Origin: an uncultured Bacilli bacterium
Lineage (GTDB): Bacteria > Bacillota_I > Bacilli_A > RF39 > UBA660
Reading direction: 5' to 3'
Length of the DNA: 14,632 nucleotides
NCBI GenBank assembly: GCA_944372725.1
Contig: CALWAA010000008.1
Coordinates: 1-14,632, forward strand
A program made the translations under genes and the position numbers. Positions 6,403 to 12,561 of the stretch are shown here, in pieces (position 1 is the first letter of the stretch; every line of letters begins with the position of its first letter). The notes beneath the pieces were generated by a model. That model was given only the letters and a program-made list of their open reading frames with translations, did not search any database and was not told where the DNA came from.

Positions 6403-6825
6403 ATGAACTTTAACTTTTATATGAATTACCATTTGATAAAAAAAGGATATACCAATATAGAAGAAATACCAGTAGAAGAAATTATAAATACCATAAAGAG
6501 CTTTCTTACAAGCAAGTTAAAAAGTGCAGAAAATGATATTATTATTTTATTTAAAAAATATATTCCCACTGTAGATGATAAAGAAAAAGAACTAGGTATC
6601 ATAATTCATTATTTATTAAGTTATATTTCTATTTTGCAACATTTTGAAATAGTTTGGTATATAAATGAAGTAGAAAAGCCTACTTTCACATATAACGAAC
6701 ATTACCCCGATAAAATTGATAGCTTAAATACCAGCATATATATTGATTATGAAAAGGTTTTCGAATTAGTTTTAAATACTGCAATAGAAATGAAAGAAAA
6801 AAGAGAGGAAGAATTGATAAAATGA
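6403..6825 (+). CDS. Unknown 140-aa protein coupled to MYG1-like gene
   Basis: Not recognised. It is a soluble, mostly helical acidic protein with no signal peptide and no metal-binding or nucleotide motif that I can name. A first helical half (EIINTIKSFLTSKLKSAENDIIILFKKYIP, then GIIIHYLLSYISILQHFEIVWYI) is followed by a tyrosine-rich middle and a closing helix (YEKVFELVLNTAIEMKEKREEELIK). The start ATG 6403 follows GGGTGAT (6392-6398) by four bases. An in-frame GTG at 6394 lies inside that site. Its TGA stop overlaps the ATG of the next gene in ATGA (6822-6825), so the two proteins are translationally coupled and may work together. Confidence 0.75.
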   Translation: MNFNFYMNYHLIKKGYTNIEEIPVEEIINTIKSFLTSKLKSAENDIIILFKKYIPTVDDKEKELGIIIHYLLSYISILQHFEIVWYINEVEKPTFTYNEHYPDKIDSLNTSIYIDYEKVFELVLNTAIEMKEKREEELIK

Positions 6826-7709
6826 TTAAACTAACCAACCATTTAGAGGAAGCAAATTTTGTAACCCATGCCGGAAATTTTCATGCTGATGATGTATTTT
6901 CTACCGTGTTGATGGAAAGGTTATTTGAAAATATTACGTTAATTCGCTTAAATGATTATAAAGATGATAAAACGAAAATAGCTTATGATATTGGTCTTGG
7001 CAAATTTGACCATCATGGTGCAGATTATGATAAGAAACGGGCAAATGGTATTCATTATTGTGGTTTTGGTCTTTTATGGCAAGAATATGGTTTAAAGTAT
7101 TTACGCCAAATAAAAGTGAAAAATCCCGAAAAAGTATTTGAAATATTAGATGAATTATTAGTAGTTCAGATTGATGCATTTGATAATGGCGAATACAGTA
7201 TAGATGCCCCATTTAATATTTATACTTTAGCAGGGTTAATTGAACAATTCCGACCTAAGATTGGCATTAAGGAAGATGAAAACGAATGTTTCTTAAAAGC
7301 AGTATCTTTTGCAGACACCATTTTTGAACAAATTTTAAAAGATGCGATTGGCAAAGTTTATGCTCTAACCGAAATAGAAAAGAAAGTGGGAGAGATAAAA
7401 GACAAAATACTTATATTAGATGAATACATCCCTTATGAATATGCCATTTTTAAATTAGGTCTTGATATTGATTTTGTCATCTATCCATCAAATCGAGGTT
7501 GCTTTGCTGCGCATACAATCCCCACCAAATACAAAGGCTTTACTCCAAAGGTTCCTTTCAAAAAAGAATGGGGAGGATTAAGGGATGAAAATTTGCAAAA
7601 AGTAAGTGGCGTTAAAACCGCCCATTTTTGCCACAAAAAACTATTTCTAGCTACTGCCGAGACCAAAGAAGATGCATTAAGATTAATTGAAGAAACACGA
7701 AAAGGGTAA
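6822..7709 (+). CDS. MYG1-family (UPF0160) DHH-type phosphoesterase
   Basis: MYG1 proteins are metal-dependent phosphoesterase relatives of the DHH family; the eukaryotic member is a 3'-5' RNA exonuclease of nucleus and mitochondria. The family signatures are all present. THAGNFHADD (residues 15-24) supplies the first His and Asp ligands, and DIGLGKFDHHG (56-66) supplies the Asp and paired His. VQIDAFDNGE (115-124) supplies more acidic ligands. The C-terminal 'KVPFKKEWGGLRDENLQKVSG...FCHKKLFLATAETKEDAL' block is typical of the family end. At 295 residues it is close to full length for a bacterial member. The start overlaps the previous stop, with AGAGGAAG at 6804-6811. The bacterial role is not established; RNA or small-nucleotide hydrolysis is an inference. 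Confidence 0.92.
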   Translation: MIKLTNHLEEANFVTHAGNFHADDVFSTVLMERLFENITLIRLNDYKDDKTKIAYDIGLGKFDHHGADYDKKRANGIHYCGFGLLWQEYGLKYLRQIKVKNPEKVFEILDELLVVQIDAFDNGEYSIDAPFNIYTLAGLIEQFRPKIGIKEDENECFLKAVSFADTIFEQILKDAIGKVYALTEIEKKVGEIKDKILILDEYIPYEYAIFKLGLDIDFVIYPSNRGCFAAHTIPTKYKGFTPKVPFKKEWGGLRDENLQKVSGVKTAHFCHKKLFLATAETKEDALRLIEETRKG

Positions 7710-7726
7710 CGAAAGTTATCTTTTTT
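7705..7726 (+). terminator. Terminator of the MYG1-like gene
   Basis: GGTAAC (7705-7710), loop GAAA, GTTATC (7715-7720) with one G-T pair, then six Ts. It overlaps the stop codon. Confidence 0.82.
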
Positions 7727-7803
7727 GAATTGGGAAATGCTTAATAAGATTGAGTAATAATAATTTTGCTTCTCAAAATATTTGCTAACAGTAAACTTTT
7801 TTA

Positions 7804-7832
7804 TTGACAAATTTCGACTTCTAATATATATT
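7804..7832 (+). promoter_or_regulatory. Promoter of the MutS-I / Avd / RT cassette
   Basis: TTGACA (7804-7809), a 17-bp spacer and TATATT (7827-7832). A second TATAAT at 7833-7838 adjoins it. Start of transcription near 7840 would leave a leader of about 100 bases, the longest in this window. Confidence 0.8.
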
Positions 7833-7839
7833 TATAATA

Positions 7840-7940
7840 TATGAAAGTATGATAAATAAGGCATATTTTTATATCAAATATTTATCTTAGTTATGATGAG
7901 CAGTAATAATCTTAACTACATAGTGTAGAAAGGGAATATT
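7840..7940 (+). ncRNA. Structured leader; possible cassette RNA
   Basis: The leader can form a hairpin of TAGTTATGAT (7888-7897) with ATCTTAACTA (7909-7918): nine pairs, one T-T mismatch, an 11-nt loop. A competing hairpin is CTACA (7916-7920) with TGTAG (7924-7928). The two share bases, so they exclude each other. An 11-codon frame without a ribosome site spans 7893-7928. This could be a regulatory leader, the RNA partner of the reverse transcriptase, or a repressor palindrome; the sequence alone does not decide. Confidence 0.35.
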
Positions 7941-8348
7941 ATGAAAACGATTGATAAATATCTAAAATTTAAAGAGATGTACAAAGACCATGTAGTAATT
8001 ATTAAATCTGGCAATTTTTATTATACTTTTCTGGATGATACTTATATTCTAAATTATTTTTTTGGTTACCAGATAAGAGAAAATAAAATAGGTTTTCCTC
8101 TAAATGCCAAAGCCAAAGTAAAAAGTGTATTAAACAGAAATAATGTAAATCTAATTGAAGTAATTGATGATTATGCTTATGTTTTAGAATCAAAAAACGA
8201 TAATGCCTACCAAGAAAAACTAAAAGAAGCAAAAAGTAACTTATTAATATCAAATATGTTAAATAATTTAATGAATGCGATTGAAATAAAAGTAAAAAAA
8301 GAAGAAGCAAATTATAATTTAATAAAGGAATTTGTAGATGAACTCTAA
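7941..8348 (+). CDS. Stand-alone MutS domain I-like protein
   Basis: Full MutS is about 850 residues; this 135-residue protein has only its N-terminal mismatch-sensing domain. Residues 5-80 follow MutS domain I closely: YLKFKEMYKDHVVIIKSGNFYYTFLDDT matches the MutS 'YL.lK...pd.llf.r.GdFYElF.dDA' block. After it, KIGFPLNAKAKVKSVLNRNNVNLIEVID matches 'MAGIPYHA...YL.kLv..G..VAi'. The mismatch-wedging Phe is kept (F26), but the Glu of the Phe-x-Glu motif is replaced by Tyr (Y28). The rest is a lysine- and glutamate-rich helical tail (about 88-135). There is no ATPase, clamp or lever domain. It is the first gene of a three-gene overlapping set with an Avd-like protein and a reverse transcriptase, so it probably handles nucleic acid for that RT. 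AGGGA (7931-7935) precedes the start. Confidence 0.78.
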   Translation: MKTIDKYLKFKEMYKDHVVIIKSGNFYYTFLDDTYILNYFFGYQIRENKIGFPLNAKAKVKSVLNRNNVNLIEVIDDYAYVLESKNDNAYQEKLKEAKSNLLISNMLNNLMNAIEIKVKKEEANYNLIKEFVDEL

Positions 8349-8685
8349 TTTTGCCCTACTAAATAATACCAAAAAAACAATTGCTTTCATCAATAAACAA
8401 TTAATAAATTATCCCAAATCAGAAGTCGTATTAAAACAAAACATTGAAAAAAATATGTATGAAATAATTGAACTTATTTTTTCCTATAGTATCAATGATG
8501 TTGAAAGAATAAAAATCAAGTTTTTAAAAGATTTAATTATTAAATTATCCATGCTTGATTTTTATATTGCCACCTCTTTTGAAAAAAGAATTATCAGTAA
8601 GAAAAAATTTGAATCAACCTCAATGTTTATCGTTGAAATAAGAAAAATAGCATATGGATTGGTGCGAAATGAAACAAGGAGTTAA
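8338..8685 (+). CDS. Avd-like four-helix-bundle protein
   Basis: In diversity-generating retroelements, Avd is a small basic helical protein that forms a pentamer, binds the reverse transcriptase and the template RNA, and is needed for cDNA synthesis. This 115-residue protein has the family pattern. A first helix runs to INYPKSEVVLKQNIEKNMYEIIELIFSYSI (the conserved 'FPKse...l...i......llelli' block). A second is RIKIKFLKDLIIKLSMLDFYIATSFEKRIISKKKFESTSMFIVEIRKIAYGLV (the 'L..ll.la.dl..is.k.y......eigk...G' block). It overlaps the MutS-I gene by 11 bases and the RT gene by 17, giving tight translational coupling. AAAGGAA at 8324-8330 marks the start. The same fold occurs in 23S rRNA intervening-sequence proteins, but next to an RT the Avd reading is preferred. 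Confidence 0.82.
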   Translation: MNSNFALLNNTKKTIAFINKQLINYPKSEVVLKQNIEKNMYEIIELIFSYSINDVERIKIKFLKDLIIKLSMLDFYIATSFEKRIISKKKFESTSMFIVEIRKIAYGLVRNETRS

Positions 8686-9781
8686 ATACGAAGAACTAGT
8701 AGATATTGATAAGATTATAGCGATGTATAAAGTAATTAGAGCAAATACGAAAAACAGAGGAAAACTTCATAAATTTGAACTATTTTATTCGAGCAATATT
8801 ATTAGTATCTTAAATGTTTTAAAATATAAAAAATATGAACATAGCCATTATAATGTTTTTTTAGTCCATGAACCCAAATACCGCATCATCATGAGTGAAA
8901 TCATGAGTGACAAAGTAGTAAATCACTTAGTAAGTCATTATGTATTAGACCCAGGTATCACCCCTCATTTAATTCCCCAAAATGTTGCTACTAGAAAAGG
9001 GATGGGAACGAAAGAGGGAATTCGTTATGTAAAAAAATATATCAATAAATTAAAATTAAATTATGATAAAGTATACGTATTAAAATGTGATATCAAAAAA
9101 TATTTTTACAGTATTGACCATGAATTAATTTTACAAAAAATAAGTAGATTTACAACTGACCCAGATATATATAAGTTAATAAAAAATATTATTGAATCCA
9201 CTGATAATAAATATGTAAATGAATCTATTAAAAAAGTAGTTAATACGGAAATAAATAGAATTAAAGGTTTAAATATTTTAGATAAGGAACACAAAATTGC
9301 CGAATTAAAATCCATTCCTTTATATGAAAAAGGAAAAGGACTTCCTATCGGTAATATGACCAGTCAACTTCTTGCTATTTATTTTTTAAATGATTTAGAC
9401 CACTATATAAAAGAAAAGCTTTACTGTAAATATTATGTTAGATATATGGATGATTTTATTATTTTCGACCATGATAAAGAAAGATTAAAAGTAGTTAGAA
9501 AAGAAATCGAAGAAAAGCTAAAAGAATTTAAGTTAGAATTAAACAAGAAAACGAATATTTATGATTTAAAACAAGGATTTGGCTTTTTAGGGTATCATTT
9601 CTTATTAAAAGGAAAAAGACTAATAATCAAAATCAATTCTGGCACGAAAAGGAGAATTAAAAAAAAGATGCGTAAATTAAAGAAGATAAACGCACCAAAT
9701 TATGAAAATGTCAAAGCAAGTTATATGGGATATTTAACGGTAGCCCATTCTAAGAACTTACTTAAGAAACTAGACCTCTAA
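8669..9781 (+). CDS. Reverse transcriptase, DGR-like
   Basis: An RNA-directed DNA polymerase of 370 residues with fingers, palm and a short basic thumb only. There is no maturase X, endonuclease or integrase domain, so it is not a group II intron protein. Motifs in order: YRIIM and ATRKGMGT (RT1/2), VLKCDIKKYFYSID (catalytic D141), GLPIGNMTSQ (224-233), YVRYMDDF (catalytic pair in YMDD, 259-262), EFKLELNKKT, and GFGFLGYHF (303-311). LPIGNxTSQ together with an adjacent Avd-like gene is the hallmark of diversity-generating retroelement enzymes, though some unclassified and defence RTs share it. A Lys/Glu/Asn-rich insert of about 40 residues (180-223) precedes LPIGN. I prefer ATG 8669 (GGTG at 8661-8664) over ATG 8654, which has no ribosome site. 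No template or variable repeat is visible nearby. Confidence 0.93.
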   Translation: MKQGVKYEELVDIDKIIAMYKVIRANTKNRGKLHKFELFYSSNIISILNVLKYKKYEHSHYNVFLVHEPKYRIIMSEIMSDKVVNHLVSHYVLDPGITPHLIPQNVATRKGMGTKEGIRYVKKYINKLKLNYDKVYVLKCDIKKYFYSIDHELILQKISRFTTDPDIYKLIKNIIESTDNKYVNESIKKVVNTEINRIKGLNILDKEHKIAELKSIPLYEKGKGLPIGNMTSQLLAIYFLNDLDHYIKEKLYCKYYVRYMDDFIIFDHDKERLKVVRKEIEEKLKEFKLELNKKTNIYDLKQGFGFLGYHFLLKGKRLIIKINSGTKRRIKKKMRKLKKINAPNYENVKASYMGYLTVAHSKNLLKKLDL

Positions 9782-9794
9782 TTATTTAGGGTCT
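9772..9794. terminator. Hairpin between convergent RT and DUF378 genes
   Basis: AGACCT (9772-9777), a bulged C, and TAA pair with TTAGGGTCT (9786-9794) around a 4-nt loop, with one T-G pair. Both stop codons lie in it, back to back. T-tracts are weak on either side, so termination strength is uncertain. Confidence 0.5.
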
Positions 9795-9988
9795 CTTTCA
9801 ATGTGGGAAAATAATAAGAATATATTAATAATTCCACAAACACCAACAATAGCATAAATAATTCTGGTAATAACACTAGAATCTTGGAATAAACTAGTAA
9901 CTAAATTGAAATCAAAGAAACCAATAAGTCCCCAGTTGATTGCTCCAATAATTGTAAAAATTAATGCTATTTTTTGTAATGTTTCCAT
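9782..9988 (-). CDS. DUF378 (YuzA-like) small membrane protein
   Basis: A 68-residue protein with two membrane helices (about 5-25 and 38-60). It carries the DUF378 signature IIGAINWGLIGFFDFNLVTSLF in the first half and RIIYAIVGVCGI in the second. The family is widespread and small, and its function is unknown. The start ATG (9988-9986) follows a GGGTG ribosome site on the minus strand. It is convergent with the reverse transcriptase and divergent from the lipoprotein gene, so it is its own unit. Its stop abuts the RT stop, leaving no room for a template repeat downstream of the RT. Confidence 0.93.
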   Translation of the reverse strand: METLQKIALIFTIIGAINWGLIGFFDFNLVTSLFQDSSVITRIIYAIVGVCGIINIFLLFSHIERDPK

Positions 9989-10030
9989 TTAATCACACCC
10001 TTTGCTATTATTATGAATAAATAAAATAAT

Positions 10031-10060
10031 ATTATACATTTAATTTTCTGATAATGTGCA
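10031..10060 (-). promoter_or_regulatory. Possible promoter of the DUF378 gene
   Basis: On the minus strand, TATAAT (10036-10031) with TGCACA (10060-10055) at an 18-bp spacing. The -10 box is good; the -35 is only a partial match. Confidence 0.45.
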
Positions 10061-10098
10061 TAAGTAAAAAGATACTAACATTTTTCAACTATTTTTAA

Positions 10099-10127
10099 TT
10101 CATAATTTAAAAGAAGAACAATATAGT
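10099..10127 (+). promoter_or_regulatory. Possible promoter of the lipoprotein gene
   Basis: TTCATA (10099-10104), a 17-bp spacer and TATAGT (10122-10127), placed 23 bases before the start codon. Both boxes deviate from consensus. Confidence 0.4.
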
Positions 10128-10150
10128 TAAATTAGAGAAGGGTGTGTTAT

Positions 10151-11269
10151 ATGAAGAAATTAGTAGTTCTAGCGATAGGACTGATGTTATTTATTACTGG
10201 ATGTGGCAAAGAAAGTGAAGAAGATTTGGTAGCTAAATTTGAAAAAAGTGTGACAAATTCCAAATCATATACTTTAAAAGGAAATATGGAAATCCTAAGT
10301 AATGAAGAAACCTTTACCTATAGTCTAGAAGCAAATTATTTAGAAAATGATAATTACAAAGTAACATTAGTAAATCAAACCAATAATCATGAACAAATCA
10401 TTTTAAAAAACAGTGATGGTGTATATGTAGTGACACCAGCCTTAAACAAAAGTTTCAAATTCCAAAGTGAGTGGCCTAAAAATAGTAGTCAATCTTATAT
10501 TTTATCTTCCCTATTAAATGATATCAAAAATGATAAAAATATGAGTTTAGAAGAACAAGATAAAAATTATGTAATTAAATCAAGTGTCAATTATCCCAAT
10601 AATTCAAGTTTAACTTATCAAAAAATTTATTTTGACAAAGATATGAATTTAGAAAAAGTAGAAGTATATGATAGTGAAGATATTGTTAATATCAAAGTTG
10701 TATTTTCATCTATAGATTTAAAAGCCGGACTTAGTGAAGATGACTTCTTATTAGAAGATTTAATTGACATGAATGCTGAAAATAAAGAAAATGAAACAAC
10801 CGATAATACGACTGAGAACAATAATGAAAATACTACAGATAATAATAATGCCGGCAATAATTCCCAGAATAATAATGAATCCTGCGAAAATGAAGAATGT
10901 GATACGAAATCAAGTAATATTTTAGACAGTGTTATTTATCCATTATATATCCCAAGTGAGACTTATTTATCGAATAGTGAAGAAGTAGATACTGATGAAG
11001 GTAATAGAATGATTTTAACTTTTGCAGGTGACAAAAACTTTGTTTTAATCGAAGAGGTAGCTGCTGTAGCAAATGAATTTGAAATTATCCCAGTATATGG
11101 AGACCCTGTTATGTTAAGTGACACCATCGCCGCTAAAAGTGCCAATTCCATGTATTGGACCAGTGATAATGTATCTTATTATTTAACTAGTAATGATTTA
11201 TCAACAGAAGAAATGGTAACGATTGCTGAATCACTTGGAAACACAAGAGTAGTATCAGGAAGCAAATAA
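10151..11269 (+). CDS. Lipoprotein with LolA-like and DUF4367-like domains
   Basis: A 372-residue lipoprotein. MKKLVVLAIGLMLFITGC is a lipid-anchoring signal with the lipobox ITGC (Cys18), so the mature protein sits on the outer face of the membrane. Residues about 25-205 fit a LolA-like half-barrel (KFEKSVTNSKSYTLKGNMEI...YKVTLVNQ...EQIILKNSDGVYVVTP...IYFDKDMNLEKVEVYD), the fold also used by GerS and YdcC-type sporulation lipoproteins. Residues about 211-257 are an Asn/Glu/Thr-rich flexible linker. The rest (about 259-372) looks like DUF4367: VIYPLYIPSETYLS...MILTFAGDKNFVLIEE...SMYWTSDNVSYYLTSNDLSTEEMVTIAESL. The start ATG 10151 follows AAGGGTGTG; a GTG at 10142 lies within that site. The function is unknown. 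An envelope-associated binding or sensing role is a reasonable guess. Confidence 0.85.
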   Translation: MKKLVVLAIGLMLFITGCGKESEEDLVAKFEKSVTNSKSYTLKGNMEILSNEETFTYSLEANYLENDNYKVTLVNQTNNHEQIILKNSDGVYVVTPALNKSFKFQSEWPKNSSQSYILSSLLNDIKNDKNMSLEEQDKNYVIKSSVNYPNNSSLTYQKIYFDKDMNLEKVEVYDSEDIVNIKVVFSSIDLKAGLSEDDFLLEDLIDMNAENKENETTDNTTENNNENTTDNNNAGNNSQNNNESCENEECDTKSSNILDSVIYPLYIPSETYLSNSEEVDTDEGNRMILTFAGDKNFVLIEEVAAVANEFEIIPVYGDPVMLSDTIAAKSANSMYWTSDNVSYYLTSNDLSTEEMVTIAESLGNTRVVSGSK

Positions 11270-11281
11270 GCTTCCTTTTTT
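11258..11281 (+). terminator. Terminator of the lipoprotein gene
   Basis: GGAAGC (11258-11263), loop AAATAA holding the stop codon, GCTTCC (11270-11275), T-tract. Confidence 0.9.
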
Positions 11282-11298
11282 AACATTTTTTAAATAAT

Positions 11299-11327
11299 TT
11301 GACAAATTGGATAATTAGTGTTATGAT
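11299..11327 (+). promoter_or_regulatory. Promoter of the 173-aa gene
   Basis: TTGACA (11299-11304), a 17-bp spacer and TATGAT (11322-11327), with a TGT extended -10. A strong vegetative promoter. Confidence 0.85.
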
Positions 11328-11353
11328 ATCACCTCACGAAAGGGGAAAATAAA

Positions 11354-11875
11354 ATGAGTATTGAATGTTTAAATGTTTTAGACGCTAGTTTAAAAGAAAA
11401 ATTAGCAATCGTTAAAGAAAGTATTTTATCTATGGGAGATATTTCTTATAAAGGAGTACAAAGTCAATTTGAAACGGAAGAAGAAAAGATAACTATTTAT
11501 AATTTACTTCCCGGTTTAGAAGAAGCAGAAGTAGTTGTCAAAAAAGAAAAAGGAAAAGACAAGTCGCATGCATATATCATAAAAAATGGATTATTAGCAA
11601 AGATTTCAGAAAATTCTTTAAACCAATTATTAAATGACTTAAATATTGTAGTAGCTTTAATTGAAAATGGAGACTTTCAAACAATAAAAGCATTAGATAT
11701 TATCCCAAAAGAAATAAAAGAAATTTTACAAACGATAGACCGTATATCAACGAAAGAAAGTATTAAGAGAATAGACTTATTATATCAAAAATACTGTCTA
11801 ACCATAAAACAACTACGTCAAATCCAAGCGGAAAATTTGTATTTTCAAATGTATTCCCAAAAATTAAGTAGATAA
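11354..11875 (+). CDS. Unknown 173-aa cytoplasmic protein
   Basis: Not recognised. A soluble protein with no signal peptide or membrane helix. The first half mixes strands and helices (GDISYKGVQSQFETEEEKITIYNLLPGLEEAEVVVKKEKGKDKSHAYIIKNGLLAKIS). The second half is helical (SLNQLLNDLNIVVALIENGD, then a long helix from KEIKEILQTIDRISTKESIKRIDLLYQKYCLTIKQLRQIQAENLYFQMYSQKL). The C-terminal heptad-like stretch could be a coiled coil. AGGGGA (11341-11346) precedes the ATG by seven bases, and the gene has a strong promoter and its own terminator, so it is a real single-gene unit, probably well expressed. Confidence 0.75.
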   Translation: MSIECLNVLDASLKEKLAIVKESILSMGDISYKGVQSQFETEEEKITIYNLLPGLEEAEVVVKKEKGKDKSHAYIIKNGLLAKISENSLNQLLNDLNIVVALIENGDFQTIKALDIIPKEIKEILQTIDRISTKESIKRIDLLYQKYCLTIKQLRQIQAENLYFQMYSQKLSR

Positions 11876-11908
11876 AGAAAGCAAAATGAAGTAAAACCTT
11901 GCTTTCTT
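11875..11908 (+). terminator. Terminator of the 173-aa gene
   Basis: AAGAAAGCAA (11875-11884) pairs with TTGCTTTCTT (11899-11908) over a 14-nt loop. The T-run after it is broken (ATTATTTTG). The right arm also contains the next -35 box. Confidence 0.7.
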
Positions 11909-11927
11909 ATTATTTTGCTGTTATAAT
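11899..11927 (+). promoter_or_regulatory. Promoter of the 184-aa membrane protein gene
   Basis: TTGCTT (11899-11904), a 17-bp spacer and TATAAT (11922-11927), with a TGT extended -10. The -35 box is part of the terminator stem of the gene before. Initiation near 11934 gives a leader of roughly ten bases. Confidence 0.75.
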
Positions 11928-11944
11928 TTATGCAGGTGATGAAA

Positions 11945-12499
11945 ATGGCAAAAAAAGAAAAGACAGAAAAAATAAAAACAGAAAAATATCGTAGTGAAGA
12001 ACAAACGGAAATGATTCGTTTTATCCGTATTTTAATTATAGTTATAGTATTAATTGTCGGAATATATTTATTTACAAGAATATTTGTAACAAAAGATTTA
12101 TTAAATAATAAGGAAGAAGAAAAAGAAGTAATTGCCGGCGAAATAAATTATAATATCACAATGATTGGTTCCCTTTTAGGTCATCCAGAAGAAGAATATT
12201 ATGTTATGATTTATGATACAGAAAATTTAAGGTCAATTTATTATAGTGGTTTAATGACAACTTACGCACGTAATGAAGATGCTCTAAAAGTATATTTTGC
12301 TGATTTAAATAAAGGATTTAACGAAAAATTTTATAACCCAGAAGATGTAAACCTAGATATTACGAATATATCTGATTTAAGAGTAGGCGATTTAACATTA
12401 ATCAAAGTCAAAAATGGTGGAATTGCCGAAGTTTGGGATAATGAAGAAGAGATAGCAAATGAACTTGCTTATACTCCAAGTGAAGATACTGAAAACTAG
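11945..12499 (+). CDS. Membrane-anchored protein, possible thioredoxin fold
   Basis: A 184-residue protein with a very lysine-rich cytoplasmic start (MAKKEKTEKIKTEKYRSEEQ), one membrane helix (about 26-47, FIRILIIVIVLIVGIYLFTRIF) and an outer domain. The outer part, EEEYYVMIYDTENLRSIYYSGLMTTYARNEDALKVYFADLNKGFN...DLRVGDLTLIKVKNGGIAEVWDNEEEIANEL, has the strand-helix order of a thioredoxin fold (a 'vDlN' strand, then 'tLikikng' and a final helix). The CxxC active site is absent and there are no cysteines at all, so it would not be an oxidoreductase. The start ATG 11945 follows GCAGGTGAT by four bases. In-frame ATGs at 11930 and 11939 fall before or inside that site. The fold call is tentative. 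Confidence 0.7.
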   Translation: MAKKEKTEKIKTEKYRSEEQTEMIRFIRILIIVIVLIVGIYLFTRIFVTKDLLNNKEEEKEVIAGEINYNITMIGSLLGHPEEEYYVMIYDTENLRSIYYSGLMTTYARNEDALKVYFADLNKGFNEKFYNPEDVNLDITNISDLRVGDLTLIKVKNGGIAEVWDNEEEIANELAYTPSEDTEN

Positions 12500-12509
12500 T
12501 ATCTTTTTT
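12483..12509 (+). terminator. Terminator of the 184-aa gene
   Basis: AAGATACT (12483-12490), 7-nt loop, AGTATCTT (12498-12505), T-tract. It contains the TAG stop. Confidence 0.88.
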
Positions 12510-12510
12510 C

Positions 12511-12539
12511 TTTATATTTTCACAATTTTGTGATATGAT
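12511..12539 (+). promoter_or_regulatory. Promoter of the S41 protease gene
   Basis: An extended -10, TGATATGAT (12531-12539), with a weak -35 TTTATA (12511-12516) at a 17-bp spacing. It lies directly after the upstream terminator. Confidence 0.6.
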
Positions 12540-12561
12540 TTTATAGTAGAAGGTGAAAAAT

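Noticed and set aside
6823..6825. TGA read as tryptophan (mycoplasma code)
   Set aside because: Trp is coded by TGG throughout and this TGA makes a normal ATGA stop/start overlap; read-through would end three codons later anyway.
7748..7915. Loosely similar stretches GATTGAGTAATAAT (from about 7750) and GATGAGCAGTAATAAT (from about 7895) as a template/variable repeat pair
   Set aside because: Only short AT-rich words are shared, both lie in the same leader region, and neither is in a target gene.
8654..8668. ATG 8654 as start of the reverse transcriptase
   Set aside because: No ribosome site precedes it; ATG 8669 has GGTG upstream. The difference is five residues.
8669..9781. Group II intron maturase or retron RT
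   Set aside because: No X/endonuclease domain and no intron structure; the Avd-like neighbour and LPIGNMTSQ favour a DGR-type enzyme. No convincing msr/msd-like inverted repeats flank it.
7710..9988. RT cassette as a recently inserted mobile element
   Set aside because: No transposase, integrase, target duplication or terminal repeats were seen, and base composition looks like the neighbours'.
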